DNA of 64,000 bases from Rhizobium sp. CG5 (GCF_023701945.1 NZ_JABAEF010000024.1:1-64000), one strand, 5' to 3'; positions 45,301 through 53,201 are shown, counted from the first letter of the stretch. Made by a program: numbers and translations. Notes: a model not told the origin generated them from the sequence alone.

Positions 45301-46861
45301 CCTGTTCGGCGAAGCGATGGAACAGAGCCTCTCGCTGGTCAAGCCGTTCGGCCGATTCCTCGAGCTTGGCAAGCGTGACTATTACGCCGACAGCAAGATC
45401 GGCCTGCGTCCGTTCCGCCGCAATGTCAGCTATTTCGGCATCGATGCGGATCAACTCCTGGTCCTGCATCCCGACCTGTCACGCCGCATGCTGACCGAAA
45501 TCGGCGCGCTGTTCGAGCAGGGCATTTTCTCGCCACTGCCGTTCCGCTCCTTCGAGTTCGACGAGATCGGCGATGCCTTCCGTTTGATGCAGAATGCCGG
45601 CCATATCGGCAAGATCGTCGTTCTGCCGCCGGTGTCCGGTCGCGACCGGATCGCCACCCGGCCGGTCCGCAGCATGACGGTCGATCCGCACGGCATGCAT
45701 CTCGTGGCCGGCGGCATCGGCGGCTTCGGGCTCGTGGCAGCGGAATGGCTCGTCGAAAAGGGCGCCAGACATATCGCCTTGTGCTCGCGTCGCGGCACGG
45801 CCGACGACGATACGACAGCGGCAATCGCCCGCTGGACGCAGATGGGCGTCAAGACCGAGCTGCACGCCTGCGACGTCACCAAGGAAAGCGATGTCGCCGC
45901 CATGCTGAAGGCCTTGCGTGCCAAGGCTCCGCTGAAGACGGTCATCCATGCCGCAATGGTGCTGGATGATGCCTTCATCGCCAACCTCAACAAGGACAGA
46001 AACCGTCCGGTCATCGACGTGAAAGCCAAGGGCGGGGCCATCCTCGACAAGCTGACCCGCGCCGATAGCCTCGACAATTTCATCCTCTTCTCCTCCGTGA
46101 CGACGCTGGTCGGCAATCCGGGACAGGCGAACTACGTGGCGGCTAATGGTTACCTCGAAGGTTTGGCCCGGGCGCGGCGCGCCGAAAACCTGCCGGCCCT
46201 GGCCGTCGGTTTCGGCGCTATTGCCGATGCCGGCTATCTGGCGCGCAATGCCGAAGTCAACCAGCGGCTTGGCCGTCGGATCGGCAAGACGGCGCTCGAC
46301 GCCCGCGATGCCCTGTCAGCGGTCGAGCAGTATATCGCCTCGGCGCCCGATACGGTCGACGCCGCGGTGGTGATGATCTCGGAATTCGACTGGGCGGCAG
46401 CGCATGCCCTGCCGGTGGTCAACGAGGCCCTGTTCGAGGTCGTCATGCGCCGGGCCTCCCAGCTTTCTGCCGGGATGGAGAGCGGCGAGATCGATCTGCC
46501 GTCGATGGTCGAGGGCAAATCGCAACTGGAAGCCCAGGATGCGCTGTTCAACGTCATCGCCAGCGAGATCGCCAATACCCTGCGGGTACCGAAGGAAAAC
46601 ATCACGCTCGACAGCGTCCTGAAGGAGATCGGCCTCGACAGTCTGATGGCAGTTGAACTTGGCCTGAACTTCGAACAGAATACCGGCTTTGATATGCCTC
46701 TGAGCAGCTTGGCCGATAACGCGACGGTTGGCGACGTGACCCGAAGGTTGTATGAGAAGGTCAGCGCGAGAAGCAGATCGACCGATGGCGACGAAGACGT
46801 CTCGGCCGATATACAGATTATCGACGACCTGAGCCGCCGTCACGCCGGTCAAGGACAATAA
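39311..46861 (+). CDS. rkpA: RkpA, iterative type I polyketide/fatty-acid synthase
   Basis: This protein of 2516 residues is one complete reducing module. The ketosynthase has Cys171 (DTACSSS), EGHGTGT and NIGHAEPASG. The acyltransferase has Ser618 (GHSVG). The dehydratase has His923 in HVVDDRAILP, with Asp where HxxxG has Gly. A methyltransferase-like stretch lies at about 1330-1500 (ILELGSSSSHF) and looks inactive. The enoyl reductase has NFRDVM at ~1819 and GAAGGVGLAA at ~1929. The ketoreductase has GGIGGFG at ~2132 and Tyr2275. The carrier protein has Ser2444 (GLDSLMAV). No thioesterase is present. RkpA is known to be needed for rhizobial K-antigen, probably by making a lipid part. rkpG and rkpH follow. 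Confidence 0.95.
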   Translation: MSVEIIGRACVAPGANSPEELFELLRAGTCTVSTVPGDRWDLARFWHPEMGVPGKYYTYSAGVLDDIYGFDPVLFGISRREAMFMDPQQRLLLELTWRALEDANIPVSSLHGENVAVYVGASSLDHGNLSVEDPAAPGPHFMTGNTLSVVANRISHVFGLNGPSLTVDTACSSSLVALDHAVRALNAGEVDTAIVGGVNILVHPLPFVGFAQARMLSMDGLCKAYDNDGIGYVRAEGAAILVLRRSDRAALEGDRSHATIVASGTNAAGRTNGISLPSREAQAALLTAVYVDNEIDPDQVAFIEGHGTGTKVGDPAEVWSLGTVIGSRRKAPIPIGSIKTNIGHAEPASGLLGVMKAMMALENDYLPASLHFHTPNDSIDFEGLNVRVASEAIELEKSAKPRLAGINSFGFGGANAHVVISDPKKKPSATGAKKAAAAPLFMASAHTAESLAQLLKGYSARFSAAADSNEAAAVISAAGSSRSALRHRFVARGSTEEIVAAVDAHLASPGSGRGEVGESMSRDPKVALVFSGNGSQWAGMGLDAFASNAEFRACFSKIAALFKNHSDIDLIEALSDPALDEKLSDTMLAQPLLFAVQAALSDALVAMGLNVTATYGHSVGEVAAAYAAGALSLEDAVSVIAKRSLHQAVLAGEGTMAAVKLGEDAALELIRALELDELFVAAVNAPNSVTISGSYDQIKLLREKARKRKVAVQLLDINYPFHHPLIDKAKAAFFGDAPKISPRNSKIEFISTVTGATLQGEALTPEYWWQNVRQPVKFLQATEAAIALGCNVFLEVSPRPILSGYISDIAQQVSAAVNVVPTLQREENKDGQDPVSQSMARAVAFGAAIDEKQVFGKRDAFVSLPVLPFDKTDLHPESTSDRADIFGRTHQQGYTLAGWRVDPNGTNWKNHVDAYLFPDLAEHVVDDRAILPGSGFIEIALSAARLHFSSDHIEISNLEIVRPLELSKNRLFELSTIISTETGDLQIRSRERLSEDDWAVHAVARVRKLTASEHSEPVDFALEPVTAIVDAAKAYRTAANFGLDYGPRFQLMEKATCYGDRLVAVELREPAEAGHPLLQYNLNPLSVDAVFHGLVALFDRFSGEHGGAPYIPVRFGRIRIAAVGKTVRKAMVEIERISSASIKANFHLLDDNGVRIATLADCRFKRTYLKQHKSLDALSFHYEKVPLQLTKPNAVLAASDIQRQSPFFAPGDDGQLDNETFLFNAAVFRALHDIAVKLGNGRDTLDIDALPQDPDFRRFLVNGLHLLADAGFAAYADGVWTFEKDCPLPAVSEVLGELYSGSPDRTVEIVLINDVYREVLDRLDDAEPAEDEEREDARAPSFISEATLDHFAIHSNIAKNRMRLLQDALRNCLVQNEGADRSLRILELGSSSSHFSRELADIAATHAASLTIYEPDAGARRNLEIAFETDANVQIIDRKQFDTLQSIDIVLSASDDLHDILDADIANHFATGRLSSVELFLATQSAPGVANDFAFGLSKGWFARSLNTEFPIGRLLSAAEWQKRLEGMGFKLAEVAARDLPGGSLILMEALGRPPSTAVEISAAAEETVPGGSCIVLHDARLGTAQVLSAALSLGRNDIVPVLTAGDLEIDKRSILDAIEQNAGKLRGVICLSPPAASTNDDTSAVLQDRVLALSALAAAFTEYQGRPGAAKTPVRLVVVAPGGAPVREPGSTQATSAVNSGLWAFARVLRNEYEIFDVRSVDANADAPERLLDVAFKTLDLNGPNREWLLDETSGTLSELRIVPGASVQAVQTTRQFEAAVIRQQVPSQVTSIRWENCATPQIGPSDVLVKVAATGLNFRDVMWAMGMLPEEALEDGFAGASIGMEFSGEVVSVGNGITDLVPGDNVMAIAAAAFSTHVSVDRAGVAKLPAGIDPVSAATIPVVFLTAYYAINELGRMRPNETILIHGAAGGVGLAALQVAKHAGAKVIATAGTQEKRRFLETLGADHVFDSRSLGFVQDVLDVTGGQGVDLVLNSLFGEAMEQSLSLVKPFGRFLELGKRDYYADSKIGLRPFRRNVSYFGIDADQLLVLHPDLSRRMLTEIGALFEQGIFSPLPFRSFEFDEIGDAFRLMQNAGHIGKIVVLPPVSGRDRIATRPVRSMTVDPHGMHLVAGGIGGFGLVAAEWLVEKGARHIALCSRRGTADDDTTAAIARWTQMGVKTELHACDVTKESDVAAMLKALRAKAPLKTVIHAAMVLDDAFIANLNKDRNRPVIDVKAKGGAILDKLTRADSLDNFILFSSVTTLVGNPGQANYVAANGYLEGLARARRAENLPALAVGFGAIADAGYLARNAEVNQRLGRRIGKTALDARDALSAVEQYIASAPDTVDAAVVMISEFDWAAAHALPVVNEALFEVVMRRASQLSAGMESGEIDLPSMVEGKSQLEAQDALFNVIASEIANTLRVPKENITLDSVLKEIGLDSLMAVELGLNFEQNTGFDMPLSSLADNATVGDVTRRLYEKVSARSRSTDGDEDVSADIQIIDDLSRRHAGQGQ

Positions 46862-46904
46862 ATGCCCGTTGCGTGACCCGATACCGCATTGGAGTACGCA
46901 GCCT

Positions 46905-48284
46905 ATGAACGAGAACAAGCGGCAGGATCTTCTGAACCGGATGCGCGGCCTGCAGAAGGACGTTGAACGCGGCCGCGTCGTGCGCAGCGAACAGGCTGCA
47001 ACGCAGACATTCGTTCGGAGCCAGCCGGCCTTTACCGACCTTGCCGAATACAAGCAGGTCGCCATGCAGCAGTTTGCCAGCCAGCAGCTCGGCATGGAGA
47101 ACCCGTTCTATAGGGCCCATGAAGGAGCGAGCGGCGCCACGGCGCAGATCGGCGGAAAAAGCTTCGACAACTTTGCGTCCTACGACTATCTCGGGCTCAA
47201 TCAGCATCCCCGCGTCATCGCTCATGCCAGCAAGGCGCTGGCCGATTTCGGCGTGTCGGCGTCGGCAAGCCGCGTGGTCGCCGGCGAACGCACCATTCAT
47301 GGCGAGCTCGAAGCGTCGCTTGCCGAGATCTACCAGACGGAAGCCGCCGTCTGTTTCGTCAGCGGCTACTTGACCAATGTTGCAGCGATTGGCTGTCTCA
47401 TGGGTCCGAAGGACCTGGTGATCCATGACGAGTTCATCCATAACAGCGCCCTGACCGGCATCAAGCTGTCGGGTGCCAACCGGCGCTTCTTCAAGCACAA
47501 TGATTGCGCCGATCTGGAGCGCATCCTGCTGTCGCTTGCCGGCGACTATGAACGGATCCTGGTGATCAGCGAAGGCATCTATTCGATGGACGGCGACATC
47601 GCCGACCTGCCGGGCCTTCTGCGCCTGAAAAAGCAGTTCAATTTCTGGCTGATGATGGACGAGGCCCATTCTCTCGGCGTTTTGGGCGACACCGGCCGCG
47701 GCATTTTCGAGCATTACGATGTTGCCTCCAGCGAAGTCGATATCTGGATGGGCACGCTGTCCAAGACCACCTGCAGCTGCGGCGGCTACATTGCCGGCAG
47801 CAAGGCGCTGATCACCCTGTTGAAGGCGCAAGCCGGCGGCTTCGTCTACAGCGTCGGCCTTGCCCCGGCGCTTGCGGCCGCGGCAATCGCCAGCCTCGAC
47901 ATCCTGCGCGAAGAACCCCGCCGCACCCATGCCCTGCGTCGCAACAGCCAGTCCTTCCTGGAACATGCCAAAGAGCGCGGTCTGGATACCGGCCTCAGCG
48001 AGGGTTATTCGGTCGTGCCGGTCCTGGTGGCCGATTCGCTGCGCTCGGTGCAGCTTTCCAATGAACTCTTCGCCGCCGGCGTCAATGTCCTGCCGATCAT
48101 CTATCCGGCCGTGCCGGAAGGGCTGGCGCGCCTGCGCTTCTTTATCACCAGCGCCCATACCGAAGAGCAGATCAAGCGGACCGTCGACCTGACAGCAGAA
48201 ATCCTCGGGCGGCTGAAGGAACAGAACTTTGGCATCGGCTCCATGGATGTGAAGCTGGTCATGGCGCAGCTTGCCAAGCTCTAG
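46905..48284 (+). CDS. rkpG: RkpG, PLP-dependent alpha-oxoamine synthase
   Basis: The 459-residue enzyme is of the AONS/ALAS/serine palmitoyltransferase family, which joins an acyl thioester to an amino acid with loss of CO2. PLP Lys287 lies in TLSKTTCSCGGY, the Asp/His pair in MMDEAHSLGVLG, and FASYDYLGL is the family N-terminal motif. About 60 extra N-terminal residues precede the core. The ATG at 46905 has GGAG upstream. It follows rkpA by 43 bp. I infer that it off-loads the chain from the RkpA carrier protein; the amino acid is unknown. Confidence 0.9.
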   Translation: MNENKRQDLLNRMRGLQKDVERGRVVRSEQAATQTFVRSQPAFTDLAEYKQVAMQQFASQQLGMENPFYRAHEGASGATAQIGGKSFDNFASYDYLGLNQHPRVIAHASKALADFGVSASASRVVAGERTIHGELEASLAEIYQTEAAVCFVSGYLTNVAAIGCLMGPKDLVIHDEFIHNSALTGIKLSGANRRFFKHNDCADLERILLSLAGDYERILVISEGIYSMDGDIADLPGLLRLKKQFNFWLMMDEAHSLGVLGDTGRGIFEHYDVASSEVDIWMGTLSKTTCSCGGYIAGSKALITLLKAQAGGFVYSVGLAPALAAAAIASLDILREEPRRTHALRRNSQSFLEHAKERGLDTGLSEGYSVVPVLVADSLRSVQLSNELFAAGVNVLPIIYPAVPEGLARLRFFITSAHTEEQIKRTVDLTAEILGRLKEQNFGIGSMDVKLVMAQLAKL

Positions 48285-48317
48285 CGCGCTTTCTGCCGCC
48301 ATAGGGACAGGCAAGGG

Positions 48318-49142
48318 TTGGGCAATCGCGGAAGGCAGGCGGGCTTGACCGGCAGTCACGTCATCATATCAGGCGGTTCCAGCGGCATTGGCCTGGCGCT
48401 GGCGGCGATCTATCTCAGCAACGGCAACCGCGTCACGCTGATCGGCCGCTCGGCGGAACGGCTGCGGAATGCAGCCGATCGCTTGCAGGCGACCCAGGCA
48501 TCGAGCGCGGCTCGCCTCCACCTTAAAGCCGTCGATGTCTCGGATGCCGCAGCTTTGGCCACGGCGATCCACGACGCCGAAGCGGCTTTCGGCCCCTGCG
48601 ATATCCTGATCACATCGGCAGGCATAGTGACGCCCGGTTTCCTGGAGACTTTGGACGCCCACGCCGCGCGCGAGCAGATCGACACCAACCTGATCGGCAC
48701 GATCAATGCGACGCAGGCCGTCTACGCCGGGATGCGGCAACGCGGCAGGGGCACGATTCTGTTGGTATCATCGGCCGCTGCCTTGATCGGCATTCCGGGC
48801 TATGCCACCTATTGCGCCTCGAAAGCCGGCCTGACGGGCTTTGCCGAGGCCCTGCGCATGGAGGCGGAGCCGGCCGGCATTCATGTGGCGATCTGCTACC
48901 CACCCGACACCGACACGCCGCAACTGGCTGGCGAACTGGCGCATCGCCCGCCGGAAGCCGAAATCATCATGGGACATGTCAAGCCGTGGCCTGCAGACAA
49001 GGTCGCCGCGCGCATCGTAAGAGGTCTCGATCAAGGTCGGCACGAGATCTTTTTCGGCCTGACCCTGCATCTGCTCGCCCGCTTCGGCTCGCTGGTCAAA
49101 CCGATCCTGACCTGGTGGTTCCTGCGCCGGATGCGTCGATAG
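48318..49142 (+). CDS. rkpH: RkpH, short-chain reductase resembling 3-ketosphinganine reductase
   Basis: The 274-residue SDR has the NADPH motif GGSSGIG, the SAG strand motif, Ser in VSSAAA and the catalytic Tyr165/Lys169 (YCASK). The segment CYPPDTDTPQ is the hallmark of 3-ketodihydrosphingosine reductases (KDSR). The C-terminus is hydrophobic (LTWWFLRRMRR) and may hold it at the membrane. No ATG is available: TTG at 48318 (CAAGG upstream) or TTG at 48345 (GGAAGG upstream) must serve. It probably reduces the ketone made by RkpG. Its 3' end overlaps the converging KpsS-like gene by 47 bases. Confidence 0.88.
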   Translation: MGNRGRQAGLTGSHVIISGGSSGIGLALAAIYLSNGNRVTLIGRSAERLRNAADRLQATQASSAARLHLKAVDVSDAAALATAIHDAEAAFGPCDILITSAGIVTPGFLETLDAHAAREQIDTNLIGTINATQAVYAGMRQRGRGTILLVSSAAALIGIPGYATYCASKAGLTGFAEALRMEAEPAGIHVAICYPPDTDTPQLAGELAHRPPEAEIIMGHVKPWPADKVAARIVRGLDQGRHEIFFGLTLHLLARFGSLVKPILTWWFLRRMRR

Positions 49143-50409
49143 ACAGTTCCGCTTCGTAGCGGAAATGCGAGCGATCCGGCGGGCTGTCGACGGGTAACAG
49201 GTCCACCTCCTCGAACAGCCGCTGCGCCATCGCGTCGGCACCGGTCTGCATCGCTTCTCGGCCGATCAAGCCGCCGCGCACCTGGATGGTTCTCGCCATG
49301 GCCCTGACCAGCACTGACGGCATGTCCGGTTCGGGCGGCGTCGGCGCCTGCCAGAAGCTGGCAAGGCTTGCGTGATGGGTGAGCCCCGCCACATCATAGA
49401 CCGCCGGCGCCAGCGCGATCACTGGCTTGTGCGCCAGAAGCGCCGTCAGGCCGACCGTCGAATTGACCGTCACGACGCCGACGGAGCGGGCAATCAAGCT
49501 ATCGAGATCACCGCCGTCGATCAGGTCGATCCGGCCCTCGACGCCATGATGCCGCGCCAGTTGGCCGATCCGTGTGCTCCATCGGCTGAGACCGTTGTCG
49601 ATCGGGTGAACCTTGAACAGCAGTCGCGTTGTCAGCGGGGCATGGCGGGCGAAAGAACCGATCACGGCGGCGACCAGCTTGAAAAGATCGCCCATCGGGG
49701 CATGGACGCGGATCTGGTAATCGCCCGGCAGTTGCAGCGGAAACAGGAAGAAATCAGGCGATCCGGCGCGATAACGCTGTTCCACGCGCCGGGCCGACCG
49801 ACTGCGCCAGGGCACGGTGAGGGCCTTGCCAATCCAGCCCGCATATTCGACCAGCGGATGCACCGCGCCATGGGCGCGATAATGCGGATGAACCAGCCAG
49901 CCGAGCATGACATTCGGAATGTGGAAGGCCAGATCGTAAAGGGCATAGGTGAGGAAGCTGCTGGCAAAGCGCTTGTCGACCGGCGGGTCCGCCTGCCCCT
50001 CGGCCAGCGTTCGGATGCTGGTCGCATCGGCCGGAAAGCACGACTTGCTCGACATCCCGAAGGGCTCGAGCGTCAGCCAGTCCGGACGCAGGTAGCCGTG
50101 CTCGAAAATATGCGCCTTGATCCTGAGATGCCGGGCAACCGCCACGGCCGCGGCATGCCTTGGCCGCCCGTCTCCCAGCATGACGATGTCCGTGACGCCG
50201 TTCTCGGTCACGTAGCGCGTGAGGAAATCCGGCCACTCGGCCGGCCGGCCGGTAAACCAGTCGGCCTTGCGCGGCCACCAGAAGCCGGCATCACCCAGAC
50301 AGAAATGGATCTTCAGGACCTTGGCGCCGCGCCGCTCGGCCGCCCGGGCCAGGTCCTTTAGGAAGGGGGAAGCCGGTCCTTGCAGGAAAAGAAGGGTCAA
50401 ATGCCGCAT
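49096..50409 (-). CDS. KpsS-like capsule glycosyltransferase/export protein, paralogue A
   Basis: This protein of about 437 residues belongs to the capsule polysaccharide KpsS/LipB family. It shows LLFLQGP at the start, EHGYLRPDWLTLEPFG, FKVHPIDNG and VTVNSTVGLTALLAHKPV. KpsS-type proteins add the first beta-Kdo to the lipid anchor. It is divergent from and paralogous to the gene at 50615, matching it motif by motif. The sole minus-strand gene here, it may equal rkpJ of Sinorhizobium, but which paralogue corresponds is not clear, so no symbol is given. ATG at 50409 is chosen; a GTG lies at 50418. Confidence 0.78.
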   Translation of the reverse strand: MRHLTLLFLQGPASPFLKDLARAAERRGAKVLKIHFCLGDAGFWWPRKADWFTGRPAEWPDFLTRYVTENGVTDIVMLGDGRPRHAAAVAVARHLRIKAHIFEHGYLRPDWLTLEPFGMSSKSCFPADATSIRTLAEGQADPPVDKRFASSFLTYALYDLAFHIPNVMLGWLVHPHYRAHGAVHPLVEYAGWIGKALTVPWRSRSARRVEQRYRAGSPDFFLFPLQLPGDYQIRVHAPMGDLFKLVAAVIGSFARHAPLTTRLLFKVHPIDNGLSRWSTRIGQLARHHGVEGRIDLIDGGDLDSLIARSVGVVTVNSTVGLTALLAHKPVIALAPAVYDVAGLTHHASLASFWQAPTPPEPDMPSVLVRAMARTIQVRGGLIGREAMQTGADAMAQRLFEEVDLLPVDSPPDRSHFRYEAELSIDASGAGTTRSGSV

Positions 50410-50485
50410 CCCACACACTTATATTCTTGTTCATCGGTTACCAGCCTTCTATACTGAAAACATCGGTGACTGGAACCATTTACCC

Positions 50486-50544
50486 AGTCTCGACGAGAGG
50501 GGCCAATCTGGCCGGAAAGCCATTGCTTGGCTCTCGTCGGGACT
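50486..50544. repeat. Inverted repeat in the leader between the two KpsS-like genes
   Basis: AGTCTCGACGAGAG (50486-50499) and CTCTCGTCGGGACT (50531-50544) pair with one G-T step; a further CCAA/TTGG pair extends the stem past a small bulge. It lies 71 bp upstream of the 50615 start and would form a large RNA hairpin in that leader, or act as a DNA operator. Confidence 0.5.
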
Positions 50545-50614
50545 TGCCATGAGTTCCCCTTTGGACAGAATGTTGCATGCGTGAATGTTCCATGAAATCG
50601 GGAAGCTCCGTATA

Positions 50615-51898
50615 ATGGGGCCTTCCTCGCCTGACCGATCGATTCTTTTCCTGCAAGGCCCTCCCTCAACATTCTGGCGACAACTGTCGGACGCCTTTGA
50701 GGCGAGCGGCGTGGCGACCCACAGGGTCAATTTCTCCCTCGGCGACCGGCTCTACTGGCAAAAGCCCGGCGCGCTGAATTTTCGCGGCTCCATCGCCCGC
50801 TGGCCCGACTATCTGAAGGCGCTGATCGAACGCGAGAACGTCTCCGATATTCTCTATTATGCCGACCAGTTGCCCTACCATCGCATCGCCTATGACGTCG
50901 CGCAGCAGCTTGGTATCCGCTGTCATGCCGTCGAATTCGGCTATCTGCGGCCCGACTGGATCACGCTTGAGCGGGATGGAATGGGCCGTCACTCCCATTT
51001 TCCCAACGATCCTGCAACGGTCTCGGCTATCGCCGGCAAGGTGGCCGCGCCGGATCTCGAGGTCAAATATGCCCACACCTTCGGCCAGGAGGCGTTTAAT
51101 GAGGTTGTCTACAACCTCCTGTCCTTCTTCGGCCGTCCGTTCTATCCGCTCTACAGGGCCGACAAATACTATTCCGCCTTGGTGGACTATCTGCCATGGC
51201 TCTGGCGCTCCTTCACAACGCCTTCGGTCCTGCCGGACGATTTTCTCAGCGGCGACCATCCTCCCTTCTATCTGGCAGCCCTGCAACTCCAGAGCGATTA
51301 CCAGATCAGGGCCAATTCACCCTATCGGCATCTCCGCGAGATGCTGGAAGAGGTGATCGCTTCGTTTGCAGCCTTCGCGCCGAGAAACAGCAACCTGATC
51401 TTCAAGCAGCATCCGCTGGACAACGGCCTCGAGCGCTGGGGCCGCAGCATCAGCCGGATTGCCAAGGCGCACGGCGTGGAAGATCGGATCATCTTCATCG
51501 AGCACGGCAATCTCAATGCAATTTTGAGACAGGCAAAAGGCGTCATCGTCGTCAATTCGACCGTCGGAATCCACAGCCTGCGCGTCCACAAACCGACCAT
51601 TGCGCTCGGTTGTGCCATCTACGATGTCCCCGGATTGACCCACCAGACCGGCCTCGACGACTTCTGGGATCACCCCGCACCGGTCGATCTGAAGCTGCTG
51701 GAAGACTTCATTACGGCGCTTGCGGCAACCGTTCAGGTGAAGGGCAACTTCTACAATACCGAGGGACGAAAGGTCGCGATCGACGAAATCGTCTCGCGGA
51801 TCCTGTCCGTCACCGTCAACCAGCCCGATGCTTTCATCCAACCGCCGCCCCGCTTCACCTCTCCCAAAGGACTCGCCAAGCGCATAAATTCGGATTAA
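50615..51898 (+). CDS. KpsS-like capsule glycosyltransferase/export protein, paralogue B
   Basis: This 427-residue member of the KpsS/LipB family has SILFLQGPPS, EFGYLRPDWITLE, FKQHPLDNG and VVNSTVGIHSLRVHKP. It aligns with paralogue A across its length but is clearly diverged, so the two may act at different steps, such as first and second Kdo. I prefer the ATG at 50615, which has GGGAAG 9 bases upstream; an ATG at 50585 has no site. It is followed 136 bp later by the KpsD-type gene. The rkp-1 region of Sinorhizobium has a member called RkpJ. Confidence 0.78.
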   Translation: MGPSSPDRSILFLQGPPSTFWRQLSDAFEASGVATHRVNFSLGDRLYWQKPGALNFRGSIARWPDYLKALIERENVSDILYYADQLPYHRIAYDVAQQLGIRCHAVEFGYLRPDWITLERDGMGRHSHFPNDPATVSAIAGKVAAPDLEVKYAHTFGQEAFNEVVYNLLSFFGRPFYPLYRADKYYSALVDYLPWLWRSFTTPSVLPDDFLSGDHPPFYLAALQLQSDYQIRANSPYRHLREMLEEVIASFAAFAPRNSNLIFKQHPLDNGLERWGRSISRIAKAHGVEDRIIFIEHGNLNAILRQAKGVIVVNSTVGIHSLRVHKPTIALGCAIYDVPGLTHQTGLDDFWDHPAPVDLKLLEDFITALAATVQVKGNFYNTEGRKVAIDEIVSRILSVTVNQPDAFIQPPPRFTSPKGLAKRINSD

Positions 51899-52034
51899 GG
51901 AGACAGCGGCAAAATCGATGGACACGGAATATGTTAGGTTCGCGATGATATTGTAATTGGTGTGGGTGGAATTTGTTATTTTGCCTATGCTATGGAGTGT
52001 CCGCCGGCCATGTGCCGGTTGAGGGAGACGAAAC

Positions 52035-53201
52035 TTGAAGCGGTTCATTGTTGCCATCATCTGCGTCGGCCTTGCGGGTTGCGAAGCAGTTCCCGGGGCA
52101 GGCCCCCTCGCCTCGTCCATCAATTCACAAGCCGGAAAATCCACAAGCGAACTGAACCACGCCAACGGCACCGTCTTTGATATCATCGATGTCGACGCCA
52201 GGGCGGCCCAGATGGTTGCCAATTTTTCGGCAGAAATGCTGAAGCGCCGCTTCGGGATCGGCGGCGGCGCGCAAAGCGCCGTGATCGGCGTCGGCGATCA
52301 CCTGAAAGTAACCATTTTCGAAGCCGGCGCCGATGGCCTGTTTTCGACATCCGAATCCAAGCAGACCGGCCTCGATGTCGTCGTGCAGCCCGATGGCAAG
52401 GCCTCCATTCCCTATGTGGGACTGGTGTCGTTTAACGGGAAAACCCTCGAACAGGCCCGCCAGTCCATCCTCAGCGCTCTGGTCAACAAGGCTGTCGAGC
52501 CGGATGTCATCGTCACAAGCGTCAGCACTGAGTCCCGCAAAGTTGCCGTCTCGGGCGCCGTCGGCAGCCCGTCCATGGTGCCGCTCGGTCTTGTCGGCGA
52601 AAGAATTACCGAAGTCATCGCCAAGGCTGGCGGACCGAGCAAGGAACCCTACGAGTCCTATGTCACGCTGGTGCGCAACCAGAAGACTGGCACCGTGCTT
52701 CTGCAGTCGATCATCCAGAACCCGTCGGAAAACATCTTCGTCGAGCCGAAGGACCAGCTTTTCGTCACCCACGATCCGCGAACCTTCACCGCACTTGGCG
52801 AGTTCGGCAAGAATGCCCGCGTTCCCTTTGCAGCCAATGATCTCAACCTGCTTGAGGCCATCGCCCTGGCAGGCGGCGGCAGCGATGACAGCAGCGACGC
52901 CAAGGGCTATTTCGTCTTCCGCTATGAAGAGCCCGAAATCGTTGCCGACCTCCTGTCCCCGGATCGCTTCCACGACCTGGTCAGCAAGGGCATGCGGCCG
53001 AACAAGGAAGGCCGCTATCCGATCGTCTACCGCTTCGACATGTCTGTCGCCGACAGCCTGATCATCGGCCAGAGCTTCCCGGTCAAGAACCGCGACGTCA
53101 TCTATGCGTCACGCCATCCGTCGGTCGACATTTCGAAATTCATGAAGGTCATCGCTCAGCCGATCGCGTCGGCACGCCTGGTGGATCAGATCGTACAGTA
53201 A
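52035..53201 (+). CDS. Outer-membrane polysaccharide export lipoprotein, KpsD/Wza type
   Basis: The 388-residue precursor has lipobox GLAGC (Cys16). It then has a polysaccharide-export domain (IGVGDHLKVTIFEAG, VQPDGKASIPYVGLV) and SLBB-type repeats (VAVSGAVGSPSMVPL, LGEFGKNARVPFA). Such proteins form the outer-membrane channel that joins KpsE. The start is a TTG at 52035, set by GGGAG 7 bases upstream; no ATG fits. A terminator follows. It may correspond to the exporter gene rkpU, but I am not sure. Confidence 0.85.
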   Translation: MKRFIVAIICVGLAGCEAVPGAGPLASSINSQAGKSTSELNHANGTVFDIIDVDARAAQMVANFSAEMLKRRFGIGGGAQSAVIGVGDHLKVTIFEAGADGLFSTSESKQTGLDVVVQPDGKASIPYVGLVSFNGKTLEQARQSILSALVNKAVEPDVIVTSVSTESRKVAVSGAVGSPSMVPLGLVGERITEVIAKAGGPSKEPYESYVTLVRNQKTGTVLLQSIIQNPSENIFVEPKDQLFVTHDPRTFTALGEFGKNARVPFAANDLNLLEAIALAGGGSDDSSDAKGYFVFRYEEPEIVADLLSPDRFHDLVSKGMRPNKEGRYPIVYRFDMSVADSLIIGQSFPVKNRDVIYASRHPSVDISKFMKVIAQPIASARLVDQIVQ

